A DNA stretch of 64,000 nt from Pandoraea sp. PE-S2T-3 (GTDB lineage Bacteria; Pseudomonadota; Gammaproteobacteria; Burkholderiales; Burkholderiaceae). Below the pieces are notes generated by a model. That model searched no databases, was not told the origin of the DNA, and was given only the letters and a program-made list of their open reading frames with translations. The DNA lies in assembly GCF_002179965.1 (NCBI RefSeq), contig NZ_NGUQ01000037.1:310001-374000 (forward strand), given 5' to 3'. The translations under genes and the position numbers were made by a program. This document shows, in pieces, positions 46,948-54,937 of this stretch. The first letter of the stretch is position 1. Each line of letters begins with the position of its first letter.

Positions 46948-48206
46948 GACGCGAAGTCCTCAGGGTGCAGCGGTGCCACCACGCGAACCTTTTCGCCGGC
47001 CGTCACGGTATGCACGCCTTGCCAGACGACGCGCTCGCCCGGCTGGATGCCACCGGCCACCGTCACCGTGCGCTCGCCGTAGCGGGCGACCTTCACGCGG
47101 CGCAGCACCAGCGTGTCGTCTTGCTTGACCACCCAGACCGCGGGCAGATTGCCATCGTGGAAGAGGGCGGTGGATGGCAGCGTGATCGCCGGTCCTGCGG
47201 GGATGGCGGCGGTGGCAGCGGCCGTATCGGCGCTACCGGCCGCAGCGGCACCGCTGGCCGTGGACGGCGCGGCAGGTGCCGGTGCAGACGCCGGCGTTGC
47301 CGCGGCGGCAGGTGCCGCTCCGCTGCCCGGCAGCGGCTGGGCAAAGGCGACGTTCGCCGTCATGCCGAGCTTCACATCGGGGCCGGGGGAGAGCAGCGAA
47401 AGTTTGGCGCGATACGTGCGGCTTTGCGGGTCGGCCGCCGGGGCGACTTCGCGCACCCGGGCTTGCCACGTCTTGCCCGGCATGGCGGGTAGCGAGACGG
47501 TCGCCATCTGACCGATGCGGAATGCACCGAGCGCGACTTCGGGCACGTCGGCAATCACGTCGACGTCGCCCGTCCATGCGAGTTGATACACCGGTTGGCC
47601 GGCACTGACGTTCTGTCCGGTATCGGCCTGCTCAGCGGTGATCACGCCGTCGCGATCGGCCTTGAGATTGCCGTAGCTCAACTGGTCACCGGCCAAAGCG
47701 GCCTGCTGGGTCGCCTGATTACGCTGCGCGAGTGCGCTCGCGTAAGCGTTTTCCGACTGTTCCAACTGGGCGGGGGCAATCAGGCTTTCTTTCGCCTGCG
47801 CCCGGTCACGCGTGACGGTCTGCGTCGCATAGTCGAGCTGGTGCTGGGCGGCGTCGAGCTGGGCCCGCGCGCTGGCGGCGTTCTTCGACAGATCAGCCGG
47901 GTCGAGACGCGCGACGACCTGACCGGCTTTCACCGCATCGCCGAGCCGTACCGAGCGGTCAACGATCTTGCCGGCCACGCGAAAAGACAGCGGCGTGGTG
48001 TAGCGGGCTTCGATCTGGGCGGGGAGCGACGCGATGGGCGTCTGCTCGGCGGTTTTCGCCGCCATCGCGACCACCGGACGCGGCGGTGGCTCGGGCGGCG
48101 CCTTGCGCGAGCAGGCGGCCAGCGCGGCGACGGCAATGGCCGTGGTGGTGAGCGCCAGGGCAAACCGGCGGCGACGAGAAGCGTTGGCAGGCAGAGAAGG
48201 CAACAT
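46944..48206 (-). CDS. RND efflux periplasmic adaptor (MFP) lipoprotein
   Basis: Membrane fusion protein linking pump and outer-membrane channel. It is 420 residues from ATG 48206; a GTG 15 bases upstream is possible. The lipobox is VAALAAC near residue 32. Lipoyl and alpha-hairpin domains follow (VGD-type AGQVVARLDPADL; DAAQHQLDYATQTVTRDRAQ), then a beta-barrel (VDVIADVPEVALGAF). An Ala/Pro/Ser-rich insert of ~50 residues (about 280-330) interrupts the region before the membrane-proximal domain, which is atypical. First gene of the adaptor-pump-channel-TetR operon. Confidence 0.92.
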   Translation of the reverse strand: MLPSLPANASRRRRFALALTTTAIAVAALAACSRKAPPEPPPRPVVAMAAKTAEQTPIASLPAQIEARYTTPLSFRVAGKIVDRSVRLGDAVKAGQVVARLDPADLSKNAASARAQLDAAQHQLDYATQTVTRDRAQAKESLIAPAQLEQSENAYASALAQRNQATQQAALAGDQLSYGNLKADRDGVITAEQADTGQNVSAGQPVYQLAWTGDVDVIADVPEVALGAFRIGQMATVSLPAMPGKTWQARVREVAPAADPQSRTYRAKLSLLSPGPDVKLGMTANVAFAQPLPGSGAAPAAAATPASAPAPAAPSTASGAAAAGSADTAAATAAIPAGPAITLPSTALFHDGNLPAVWVVKQDDTLVLRRVKVARYGERTVTVAGGIQPGERVVWQGVHTVTAGEKVRVVAPLHPEDFAS

Positions 48207-48869
48207 GCGCGCGTAACTCACAAGGTGTCACAAGGTGAGGAATCCGGGGGCATCTGGCGTGAATTCAGGCCGGTCGTCGACCGTCCGACCGGCGCCGCCC
48301 GTGGCTCGCACGGGCAAATCACCAGTCAAATCAGCAAGATCCAAATTAAATCTACGGGCGATGATATATGGATTGCGAGCGACCTGCAACGGGCGTCGGT
48401 GCCCCCTGTGACTATCGATAGGGAGCGCCCATTGGGAATGTTGACCGGGGCCGGTGAAAGGTCAACCGGCGAATTGTTTTGGAGTACGATCACTCGTACG
48501 AGCACTAAGGCGCGGTCACTCATCGTATGCAAAAAAGCTGATGATGGCGAGCCGCAGCGAGGCCCCCGAGCGGGCCCCCGGTTGGAGACAAATTGTCGCA
48601 ATCGAGGAACGTTGTCACATGCGATGAGTCGCACTCGAGCCAGTTGCAACGACTGGCGACGTCACGAGATGCGGCGGTCCGGCGAATCACGAAGACCGGC
48701 ATGCCGAGAAGTCGGCAATACCGCTTGATCACCATTTTTCGCGGGTTTGCGCGAGGTCAAGCACAGGGCACGCCGAGGCGTCGAATGCGCCAGCGGGCCG
48801 GTTTTTCCCGGCTATGCTGAATGTATCCGAAGTTTAACGATCCACAACGTTAACGAGAGACGGATAGCT
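48207..48869. promoter_or_regulatory. Divergent efflux/phaB intergenic region with candidate TetR sites
   Basis: These 663 bp hold no convincing gene. Reading towards the efflux operon, TTGACC (-35-like) and AACATT (-10-like) are 17 bp apart near 48435-48463. They overlap the inverted repeat GTTGACC-N13-GGTCAAC (48440-48466). A second palindrome, GTACGA-TCAC-TCGTAC (48484-48499), overlaps CTCGTACGAG. Either could be the operator of the TetR regulator. At 48218-48237 a 10-bp unit (TCACAAGGTG) is perfectly duplicated beside the adaptor start. TTAACG-N8-CGTTAA at 48834-48853 lies just before the phaB RBS. Confidence 0.5.
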
Positions 48870-49613
48870 ATGACAACACGTATTGCATTGGTGACAGGCG
48901 GCATGGGCGGATTGGGAGAAGCGATCAGCCTGCGTCTGGCAGACGCCGGATATCGCGTGGCAGTCACCTGTTCTCCCCAGAATCACGATTGCGAGGGCTG
49001 GGTTTCCCGGATGCGGGAAATCGGGCGGAATTTTGAAGCCTATCGTGTCGATGTCGCCGATTACGCGTCGTGTGAGGGCTGCGTGAAAGCGGTGGAGTCC
49101 GACACCGGTCCGGTCGACATTCTCATCAACAATGCGGGCATCACGCGTGACAGCACGATGCGCAAGATGACGCCGGAAGACTGGCAGTCGGTATTGCGCA
49201 CCGATCTGGACAGCGTATTCAACATGACGCGCCCGCTCTTCAGCGGCATGGTCGCGCGCGGCTGGGGCCGCATCGTCAATGTTTCATCGGTGAACGGCAG
49301 CCGTGGTGCGTTTGGTCAGGCGAACTACGCCGCCGCCAAGGCGGGCATGCACGGTTTTACCAAGTCACTGGCGCTGGAAGTCGCGAAGTCGGGTGTGACG
49401 GTCAACACGGTTTCGCCCGGGTATCTCGCCACCAAGATGGTCACGGCGGTGCCGCAAGATGTGCTCGAAGCGCGCATCCTGCCGCAAATTCCGGTGGGCC
49501 GGCTCGGGCGTCCCGATGAAGTGGCGGCGCTGGTCGCGTTTCTCGTGTCCGACGACGCGGGTTTTATCACTGGCAGCAATCTGGCAATCAACGGCGGTAT
49601 GCACATGGAGTGA
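48870..49613 (+). CDS. phaB: Acetoacetyl-CoA reductase (PhaB-like SDR)
   Basis: NADPH-dependent reductase giving (R)-3-hydroxybutyryl-CoA for polyhydroxybutyrate synthesis. It is 247 residues, a normal SDR size. The cofactor loop is VTGGMGGLGEAISLRL near residues 7-22, NNAGITRD is the structural motif near 90, and the catalytic Ser-Tyr-Lys is in NVSSVNGSRGAFGQANYAAAKAG (residues ~138-160, shown in part as NYAAAKAG). The ATG at 48870 has GAGAGACGGA upstream; longer in-frame starts add a non-SDR leader. The phasin gene 52 bp downstream supports the PHB assignment over other SDR roles. Confidence 0.9.
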   Translation: MTTRIALVTGGMGGLGEAISLRLADAGYRVAVTCSPQNHDCEGWVSRMREIGRNFEAYRVDVADYASCEGCVKAVESDTGPVDILINNAGITRDSTMRKMTPEDWQSVLRTDLDSVFNMTRPLFSGMVARGWGRIVNVSSVNGSRGAFGQANYAAAKAGMHGFTKSLALEVAKSGVTVNTVSPGYLATKMVTAVPQDVLEARILPQIPVGRLGRPDEVAALVAFLVSDDAGFITGSNLAINGGMHME

Positions 49614-49665
49614 GTCGCGCACGCGCCGTGCTCACATTCACAGGTGTTTATTCAGGAGAGTCAAG

Positions 49666-50253
49666 ATGTCCAAGGAAACGAATCCGGCATTGGCATTGGT
49701 CAAACTCGGCACGGCAAGCACGCTGGGGGCTTACGGCATCATGCTGGAAGCTGCGCAGCGCATGCACCAATTGCAGGCACAGCGCGATACCGAGTTGCTC
49801 AAGGCCCATGCCGAAGCCGCCAAGACGCTCGGCGGCGCGCAGGATTTCAACACGTTGATGACCGCGCATCTGCAACTGCTTAACGGCCAGCTCGCGCAAC
49901 AGAACGAGTTCTGGCGCGAGTGGCTGGCCGTATGTGCCAACAATCAACTGCTGTGGGCCGAGCATTGCCGTACCACGGGCGAGGAGTTGCAGCACGGCAT
50001 GGCCGGCGCGATGACGCTGCCCGATCTGATCGGTGCGGGGACCGCAGCCGGCGAAGCGGCCAAGGCCGTTGAGGCGCCGCTACAGAAGTGGTTCCAGGCC
50101 TTCAACGAGGCCACGCAGGGCACCATGGACGCGTGGCGCCGCATGTCGACGGAAGCCGCACAGGCGACCGAAGCGGCGGTGTCGAGTCAGTCGCCGCTCA
50201 ATGGGCGTGTGCCGCCCAAGCGCGGCGGCCACGCTCATCGTTCGAGCACGTAA
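49666..50253 (+). CDS. Phasin family protein
   Basis: A 195-residue helical protein of the PhaP/granule-associated family, which coats polyhydroxyalkanoate granules and sets their size. It has no signal peptide. Residues ~25-150 form amphipathic helices (e.g. MHQLQAQRDTELLKAHAEAAK and QQNEFWREWLAVCANNQLLWAE, in part). The C-terminal ~35 residues are Ser/Ala-rich and basic (GGHAHRSS). CAGGAGAG precedes the ATG at suitable spacing. Paired with phaB; the synthase phaC is not in the window. Confidence 0.82.
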   Translation: MSKETNPALALVKLGTASTLGAYGIMLEAAQRMHQLQAQRDTELLKAHAEAAKTLGGAQDFNTLMTAHLQLLNGQLAQQNEFWREWLAVCANNQLLWAEHCRTTGEELQHGMAGAMTLPDLIGAGTAAGEAAKAVEAPLQKWFQAFNEATQGTMDAWRRMSTEAAQATEAAVSSQSPLNGRVPPKRGGHAHRSST

Positions 50254-50288
50254 GCCCCGGGCGCATCGCCAAGATCGCGCCCCGGTGG

Positions 50289-50390
50289 TCAGGACGCGGC
50301 GACGCTCTCGCCGCTGTCCTGCGCCAGTAGCCACGCCCGCCACTTCCGCCACACCTGCCATGCCTGCCGCCACACGCGGTCCACGGCCAT
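50289..50390 (-). CDS. 33-residue Trp-striped micro-ORF downstream of PAP2
   Basis: Codes for a 33-residue peptide, MAVDRVWRQAWQVWRKWRAW followed by LLAQ and a polar tail. Five Trp fall at residues 7, 11, 14, 17 and 20, so on a helix they line one face, flanked by Arg/Lys: an interfacial, membrane-binding amphipathic helix. GAAAGGA with 7-nt spacing is one of the better ribosome binding sites nearby. It starts 42 bp after the PAP2 stop on the same strand, suggesting co-transcription with that membrane phosphatase. No family is recognised. Proteome or conservation data would decide if it is real. Confidence 0.5.
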   Translation of the reverse strand: MAVDRVWRQAWQVWRKWRAWLLAQDSGESVAAS

Positions 50391-50432
50391 AGTGAATTCC
50401 TTTCCGACGAGCAATGCAAGGCCGCGAGTGCG

Positions 50433-51170
50433 TTAGCCTGCGGCCGCAGGCGCCACAGGGGTCGAGGTTTTCCCCGGCGTGGTGGATGGCGCAGTCGACG
50501 GCGCAATCGACGGTGTAATCGACGGCGTCACCGGCGGCACGACCGGCTTGCGTGCGTGCCAACTGGCCCGGCGGAACGGGTGATCGCGTCCCGACAGATT
50601 GAGTGCAATGTGGGTAATCCAGCGCTGCGTCGGCACGCGCTCGCCGTGCAGCCACATCACGAGTACGAAGAGGCTCGCGGCCATCGGCAACGTCTTGAGA
50701 TTGGGGGCGTCGTCGTGGCGGGTCAGCCAGGCAAACGCTGCGCAGACGATGAAGCCCACGACACAGCCCGCGACGGCTTCCGACACCGAGTGCGCCGAGA
50801 GCGCCACCCGCGACACCCCGACGGCCACACTGCCGGCACTGGCGAGCGCCATGCCGAGCACGCGCCACGGCCACGCGAGCCGGCGCAGCAACAGCCACGC
50901 GATCACGGGATAAACCGTCGCCGCCAGCATCGTGTGGCCGCTCACGCCGGTGAAATCGAGCTCGCGCACCCCGAGCCCCCAGCCGAGAAACATGACCTTC
51001 GATGCCGCCACGACGAGTGCGCCCGCGCCGAACAGCGCGACCCAGATGAATGCGGTGCGCCACGCGCGCGCCGCGAGCAGCCAGACGGTGAGGGCGGCCG
51101 CCGCAGGCACGGTCACTGCGGCGCTACCGAAATTGGTGATGGTGATCCAGAAGTTCAACTTGACGACCAA
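50433..51170 (-). CDS. PAP2-superfamily membrane phosphatase (degenerate motif)
   Basis: A 245-residue integral membrane protein with about six helices. PAP2 landmarks are partial: SGHT in TGVSGHTMLAA near residue 78, and SRVALSAHSVSE near 120, which keeps Arg and His but has Glu in place of the final Asp. The first motif (KxxxxxxRP) is degenerate (KVMFLGWGLGVRE), so catalysis is uncertain; it may act on undecaprenyl- or phospholipid phosphates, or be non-catalytic. The C-terminus ends in a repeated TPS/APS segment encoded by a 12-bp tandem repeat. A 33-residue micro-ORF follows. Confidence 0.78.
   Translation of the reverse strand: MVVKLNFWITITNFGSAAVTVPAAAALTVWLLAARAWRTAFIWVALFGAGALVVAASKVMFLGWGLGVRELDFTGVSGHTMLAATVYPVIAWLLLRRLAWPWRVLGMALASAGSVAVGVSRVALSAHSVSEAVAGCVVGFIVCAAFAWLTRHDDAPNLKTLPMAASLFVLVMWLHGERVPTQRWITHIALNLSGRDHPFRRASWHARKPVVPPVTPSITPSIAPSTAPSTTPGKTSTPVAPAAAG
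50480..50531. repeat. 12-bp tandem repeat in the PAP2 C-terminus
   Basis: About four imperfect copies of a 12-bp unit (GGCGCAATCGAC-like) encode the repeated four-residue TPSI/APST string at the end of the PAP2 protein. In-frame unit length means copy-number changes would not break the gene. Confidence 0.65.
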
Positions 51171-51334
51171 AAAGCGGCCCGGAAGCAGGGGGCTTCGGGC
51201 AAAAACATTATCTTACGCGTGACGCTGCGCTCGGACCACAGTGCCGCCGGTCAAGGCAGCTGGCTTCGCGTCCGACTCGTCGCAGATCAATTCGTTCGAA
51301 CGCCGACACGGATTCGTACTCAGGCAGGTTGCGA

Positions 51335-51460
51335 ATGTTACGGCGATCGGCCGCGCGGTCGTGGCAACCTCATGAATCCGACGGGTTTCAGCGCACCAGC
51401 GGCCATAGTACGATGCCCGCTGATGTGGCCCCCGACGCATCGAATCAGGAGACTTCATGA
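51335..51460 (+). CDS. Possible 41-residue upstream ORF coupled to the acyltransferase
   Basis: A frame starting MLRRSAARSWQPH ends in a TGA that shares ATGA with the acyltransferase ATG at 51457. AGG with 6-nt spacing precedes it. The product is polar with no domain. It may be a coupling leader peptide; it could equally be chance, since the rest of the 286-bp gap shows no other signal. Confidence 0.25.
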   Translation: MLRRSAARSWQPHESDGFQRTSGHSTMPADVAPDASNQETS

Positions 51461-52635
51461 TGTTCAACGAAGCGAGCAAGACGGCACTTCCGCCGCCCTC
51501 GCGACCGCTGCCGCTGCGCAGCCGCAACGATGGCATCGACCTCTTGCGCGGCTTGTCCATTCTCTTCGTCGTGGTGCATCACCTCGCGCTTAGATTTCGC
51601 CTGCCGCTCGGTCCGAGCCTGTTCGGCGACGTGTTACCCAAGCGCATCATCGACGGTCTGAGTTTCAACGGCTACGAGGCCGTGTTCGTGTTCTTCGTAA
51701 TTTCCGGCTTCGTGATCACGCGGCGTTCACTGGAGCGTTACGGCTCGCTCGACGCTTTTCGCTGGCGTAATTTCTATGCGTTGCGCGCGGTGCGCATCTT
51801 CCCGCTGCTCTTGTTGTTGCTGGCGGTCCTCGCCGTGATGCACTGGCTCGCGGTGCCCGGTTTCATCATCAACAAGCCCGGTCAGACGCTGGGCGGCGCG
51901 CTGGCCTCGGCGCTCACCATGACGCTGAACTGGTACGAAGGACGCACCAACTGGCTGCCCGGCGCGTGGGATGTGCTGTGGTCGCTGTCGATCGAAGAGT
52001 GTTTCTATCTGGCCTTCCCGCTGTTTTGTCTGGTCGTTCGCGGGCCGTGGCGTGTGCTGGCACTGATCGTACTGGCACTGTCATTGCCGTGGACCCGTGC
52101 GGCATTGCAAGGCAACGAAATCTGGCAGGAGAAGGCGTACCTGCCCGGTATGGCGGCGATCGCGTGGGGGGTGTTGACGGCACTGCTCATGCAGCGCGTG
52201 ACGCTGCCACGCGTGTTGGCGCGCGTCGTGGGAGGACTGTCTTTGGCAGGGTTGCTCGCCGTCGTGTTCTATGGCGACGTGTTGGGGCGGCTGCTGCACG
52301 ACCACATCATGTTGCTGCTCTGCGCAAGCGCTGCGTGCTGGCTTGCCGCCGCACATGGCTCGACCCGTGCCATGCCGCGCGGGTTTGGCTGGCTCACGGC
52401 GATGGGTCGATGGAGTTATGAAATCTATCTGAGCCACATGTTCGTGGTGCTGGCCGTCACGCCGGCGTATCTCGCGCTGATGGGCGGCGACATGCGCTGG
52501 ACGTTCCTCGTCTACGTGCCCGTCGTGGCCATTTGCACCGGCCTCGGGGCGTGGCTGCACCGTTACGTGAGCGGTCCCGCCGCGCGGCGCATTCTGGGGC
52601 GCACGCCGTCGCAAATCGCCTCGGGCGCGGCGTAA
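51457..52635 (+). CDS. Acyltransferase family 3 membrane protein
   Basis: A 392-residue inner-membrane acyltransferase of the acyl_transf_3 family with about ten helices. The conserved N-terminal NDGIDLLRGLSILFVVVHHLAL contains the catalytic-type Arg and His; WSLSIEECFYLAFPLF is the conserved SxExxxY block near residue 175. C-terminal GRWSYEIYLSH is another signature. Members O-acetylate or acylate lipopolysaccharide, exopolysaccharide or peptidoglycan. The acceptor is unknown, and no LPS cluster is adjacent. Two tandem ATGs are available; the first follows GGAG. Confidence 0.87.
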   Translation: MMFNEASKTALPPPSRPLPLRSRNDGIDLLRGLSILFVVVHHLALRFRLPLGPSLFGDVLPKRIIDGLSFNGYEAVFVFFVISGFVITRRSLERYGSLDAFRWRNFYALRAVRIFPLLLLLLAVLAVMHWLAVPGFIINKPGQTLGGALASALTMTLNWYEGRTNWLPGAWDVLWSLSIEECFYLAFPLFCLVVRGPWRVLALIVLALSLPWTRAALQGNEIWQEKAYLPGMAAIAWGVLTALLMQRVTLPRVLARVVGGLSLAGLLAVVFYGDVLGRLLHDHIMLLLCASAACWLAAAHGSTRAMPRGFGWLTAMGRWSYEIYLSHMFVVLAVTPAYLALMGGDMRWTFLVYVPVVAICTGLGAWLHRYVSGPAARRILGRTPSQIASGAA

Positions 52636-52728
52636 ACCTTCGTAATATCTCGAGCCCAACCGATTGGGTAAGCACGCGGCCCGATGGTACATTCTTGGTT
52701 TCCCGTACTTTGATGAACAGGACGCGTA

Positions 52729-53745
52729 GTGAGCCAGACCGTCGCCAATGTGATGCCCGAGAGTGCCACCCTGCTTGAGATCGTGCGTGCGCAGACCGAG
52801 ATCGCCAAGCTCGGCCTCGACCTCGGTGGTGTGATGTCATTTGTTGCCGAGCGTGTGCAGGACCTGACCCAGGCCAACGGTGCCGTGGTCGAATTGGCCG
52901 AGGGCGACGACATGGTGTACCGCGCCGCGTCGGGCGTGGCCTCGGATCTGCTGGGCATGCGGTTGTCTCGCGACGGCTCGCTCTCCGGTCAATGCGTCAA
53001 GACCGGCAGCATTCTGCGCTGTGACGACTCGGAGACTGACCCCCGCGTGGACCGTGAGGCCTGCCGTCGCGTGGGGTTGCGTTCGATGATCGTCACGCCG
53101 TTGCGACACCTCGACACCACCGTGGGCGTGTTGAAGGTATTCGCGCCCACGCCGAGTGCGTTTCCCGACGCCGATGTGCGCACGCTTGAACTCATGAGCG
53201 AGCTCATCGCGGCCGCCATGTTCCACGCGGCGCGCTACGAGACGAGTCAGCTCTACCTGCAAGCCACGCACGACGCACTTACCGGCTTACCCAACCGTGC
53301 ACTGTTCTACGATCGCTTGCGTCAGGCGATTCATCTGGCCATGCGCTCGTCGCAGCGGCTGGGCATTTTCAATATCGACATGGATGGCCTCAAGCCGATC
53401 AACGATCGGTATGGCCATCGCGCGGGCGACGCGGCCATTCGTACGGCCGCCGAGCGCATGCATGCGTCGGCTCGCCGCTCGGACACGGTGGCCCGCGTCG
53501 GTGGCGACGAGTTCGGCATGATCCTGCCGGGTCTGCATTCGCGAGAAGATGCCGAGGCGCATCGGCAGCGGTTGATGCAGCAAGTCGGTGCACCGTTTGA
53601 ATTCGAAGGCAACGCGCTCGAATTGGGCGTGAGCGTCGGCATCGCCATCCTGCCCGACGACGGCACCGAAATGACGGCACTGATGGACCGCGCCGACGAA
53701 GCGATGTACGCCGTCAAACGAACTCGCACGACGACACGCGGCTAA
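52729..53745 (+). CDS. GAF-GGDEF diguanylate cyclase
   Basis: A 338-residue soluble protein with a GTG start. A GAF sensor domain covers residues ~20-165 (LTQANGAVVELAEGDDMVYR, then RSMIVTPL near 125). A GGDEF domain follows from ~180 (THDALTGLPNRALF) with intact GGDEF in RVGGDEFGM near residue 258. An inhibitory RxxD site (RRSD) sits five residues upstream, so product inhibition by c-di-GMP is expected. The IDMDGLKPINDRYGH block is normal. There is no transmembrane helix. This makes c-di-GMP, which the PilZ domain of BcsA in this window could sense; the link is only plausible. Confidence 0.92.
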   Translation: MSQTVANVMPESATLLEIVRAQTEIAKLGLDLGGVMSFVAERVQDLTQANGAVVELAEGDDMVYRAASGVASDLLGMRLSRDGSLSGQCVKTGSILRCDDSETDPRVDREACRRVGLRSMIVTPLRHLDTTVGVLKVFAPTPSAFPDADVRTLELMSELIAAAMFHAARYETSQLYLQATHDALTGLPNRALFYDRLRQAIHLAMRSSQRLGIFNIDMDGLKPINDRYGHRAGDAAIRTAAERMHASARRSDTVARVGGDEFGMILPGLHSREDAEAHRQRLMQQVGAPFEFEGNALELGVSVGIAILPDDGTEMTALMDRADEAMYAVKRTRTTTRG

Positions 53746-53844
53746 CCTGCCCGTAATTCGTCACTCACCCGCCGCTGACCTGTCCTTTCCCCCGGCACTC
53801 GCGTTAGGTCACTCATCGCGCGCGAATTGTCCCAAATACCACTG

Positions 53845-53879
53845 AATGGCACGCAACCTGCGTGCCATTTGCGTCTTTT
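53845..53879 (+). terminator. Rho-independent terminator after the GGDEF gene
   Basis: AATGGCACGCA / TGCGTGCCATT form a perfect 11-bp stem with a 3-base loop, followed by TTGCGTCTTTT. It lies 100 bp after the cyclase stop and 63 bp before the M23 start. Confidence 0.75.
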
Positions 53880-53941
53880 CCCATCATTTCTCGCCAACAG
53901 CCCTCGTAGACTGCGCTGCTACTGTTCTCAGACCGCATGCT

Positions 53942-54862
53942 ATGGATTTCGGACTGTTTGGCCGTTTGACCGTGGGCACTGGCCTGTGCGCGACGCTCGC
54001 TTTGCCGGGTGCCGTGCTGGCTGATGCTGGCGACATTCCCGCGATGCCCTGGCATCAGCGGCTGACTGCGCACGCTACGCCGATGCCGCATGCGGTCGCT
54101 GCCGGGCGCGCGCAGCTTCCCCTGTGCCACAAGGCGATGTCCATGTTTTTCGGACCGCCGGCGAGCGGGGTGAGCCATCAGCTTGTCTCGGCGACATCCG
54201 TGCATGCCGCATCCGCGCTGCACAAGGGGCATGCGCATGCCACGCCCGCGAGCAGGAAGTTCATGATGCCGGTGTCGTACGTGCGCGTCTCGTCGGCGTT
54301 CGGTTACCGTCGTCATCCGGTGCGCGGTGTCTGGCACGGTCACACGGGGGTCGATCTGGTCGCCCCCGCGGGCACGCAGGTGAAGGCGGCATCGCAGGGC
54401 GTGATCAAATTCATCGGCTTCGAGCGCCGGGGTTACGGCCGCTATGTCGTGATCGACCATCGGTACAACAGCGAGACCATCTACGGCCATTTGTCGTCGA
54501 CATCGCGCGATCTGCGTGTCGGCACGAAGGTGAACGCGGGGCAGGTGATCGGGGCAGTCGGCAGTACTGGGATGGCGGCGGGGCCGCATCTGCATTTCGA
54601 ACTGCGCCGTCATGGCCGGTCGGTCGATCCCATGCCGCTGTTGCGTGAGGCGGTGGCCGACGAACAGGACCACATGCCGCTGCGCCCGAGCGAGGCGTGT
54701 CTGACGGTGGCGTTTGCGCAGACACTGGTGCCGCACGCCAAGCGTGGCGCGGCATTGTTGCCCGCGTCACCGGTGCAACCCGAGCCTCCCGGACGCCCGC
54801 ACGGCGGGGCCAGGTTCTTCGAAGAAGGATTCTCGGGAATAAATCGACGCGTCAACCCGTAA
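53942..54862 (+). CDS. M23 (LytM) family metallopeptidase, periplasmic
   Basis: A 306-residue secreted peptidase that likely cuts peptidoglycan cross-links. The signal peptide is LFGRLTVGTGLCATLALPGAVLA at residues ~4-26. The M23 domain at ~110-235 keeps the zinc ligands: HTGVDLVAPAG (HxxxD) near residue 133 and PHLHFELRRHG (HxH) near 216. YGHLSS and GSTGMAAGPHLHF are further blocks. The C-terminal ~60 residues are low-complexity. The ATG at 53942 has only a weak RBS. It precedes a phosphoesterase gene 75 bp downstream. Confidence 0.87.
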   Translation: MDFGLFGRLTVGTGLCATLALPGAVLADAGDIPAMPWHQRLTAHATPMPHAVAAGRAQLPLCHKAMSMFFGPPASGVSHQLVSATSVHAASALHKGHAHATPASRKFMMPVSYVRVSSAFGYRRHPVRGVWHGHTGVDLVAPAGTQVKAASQGVIKFIGFERRGYGRYVVIDHRYNSETIYGHLSSTSRDLRVGTKVNAGQVIGAVGSTGMAAGPHLHFELRRHGRSVDPMPLLREAVADEQDHMPLRPSEACLTVAFAQTLVPHAKRGAALLPASPVQPEPPGRPHGGARFFEEGFSGINRRVNP

Positions 54863-54937
54863 TACAGGTGCCGGCACTTGCGAATGTCCGTCATCGTGAT
54901 GGATGCGCCCCGGCCAGTATTGCGAGGGAGGTGCGTC

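Noticed and set aside
44266-47082. 938-codon plus-strand frame antisense to the RND pump and adaptor
   Set aside because: A His/Arg/Ala-rich mirror of the pump coding strand, with no domains; the opposite strand has a clear RND transporter.
48326-48649. 107-codon minus-strand frame in the efflux/phaB gap
   Set aside because: It has no ribosome binding site or recognisable domain, and it crosses the region that carries the candidate operators; a chance frame.
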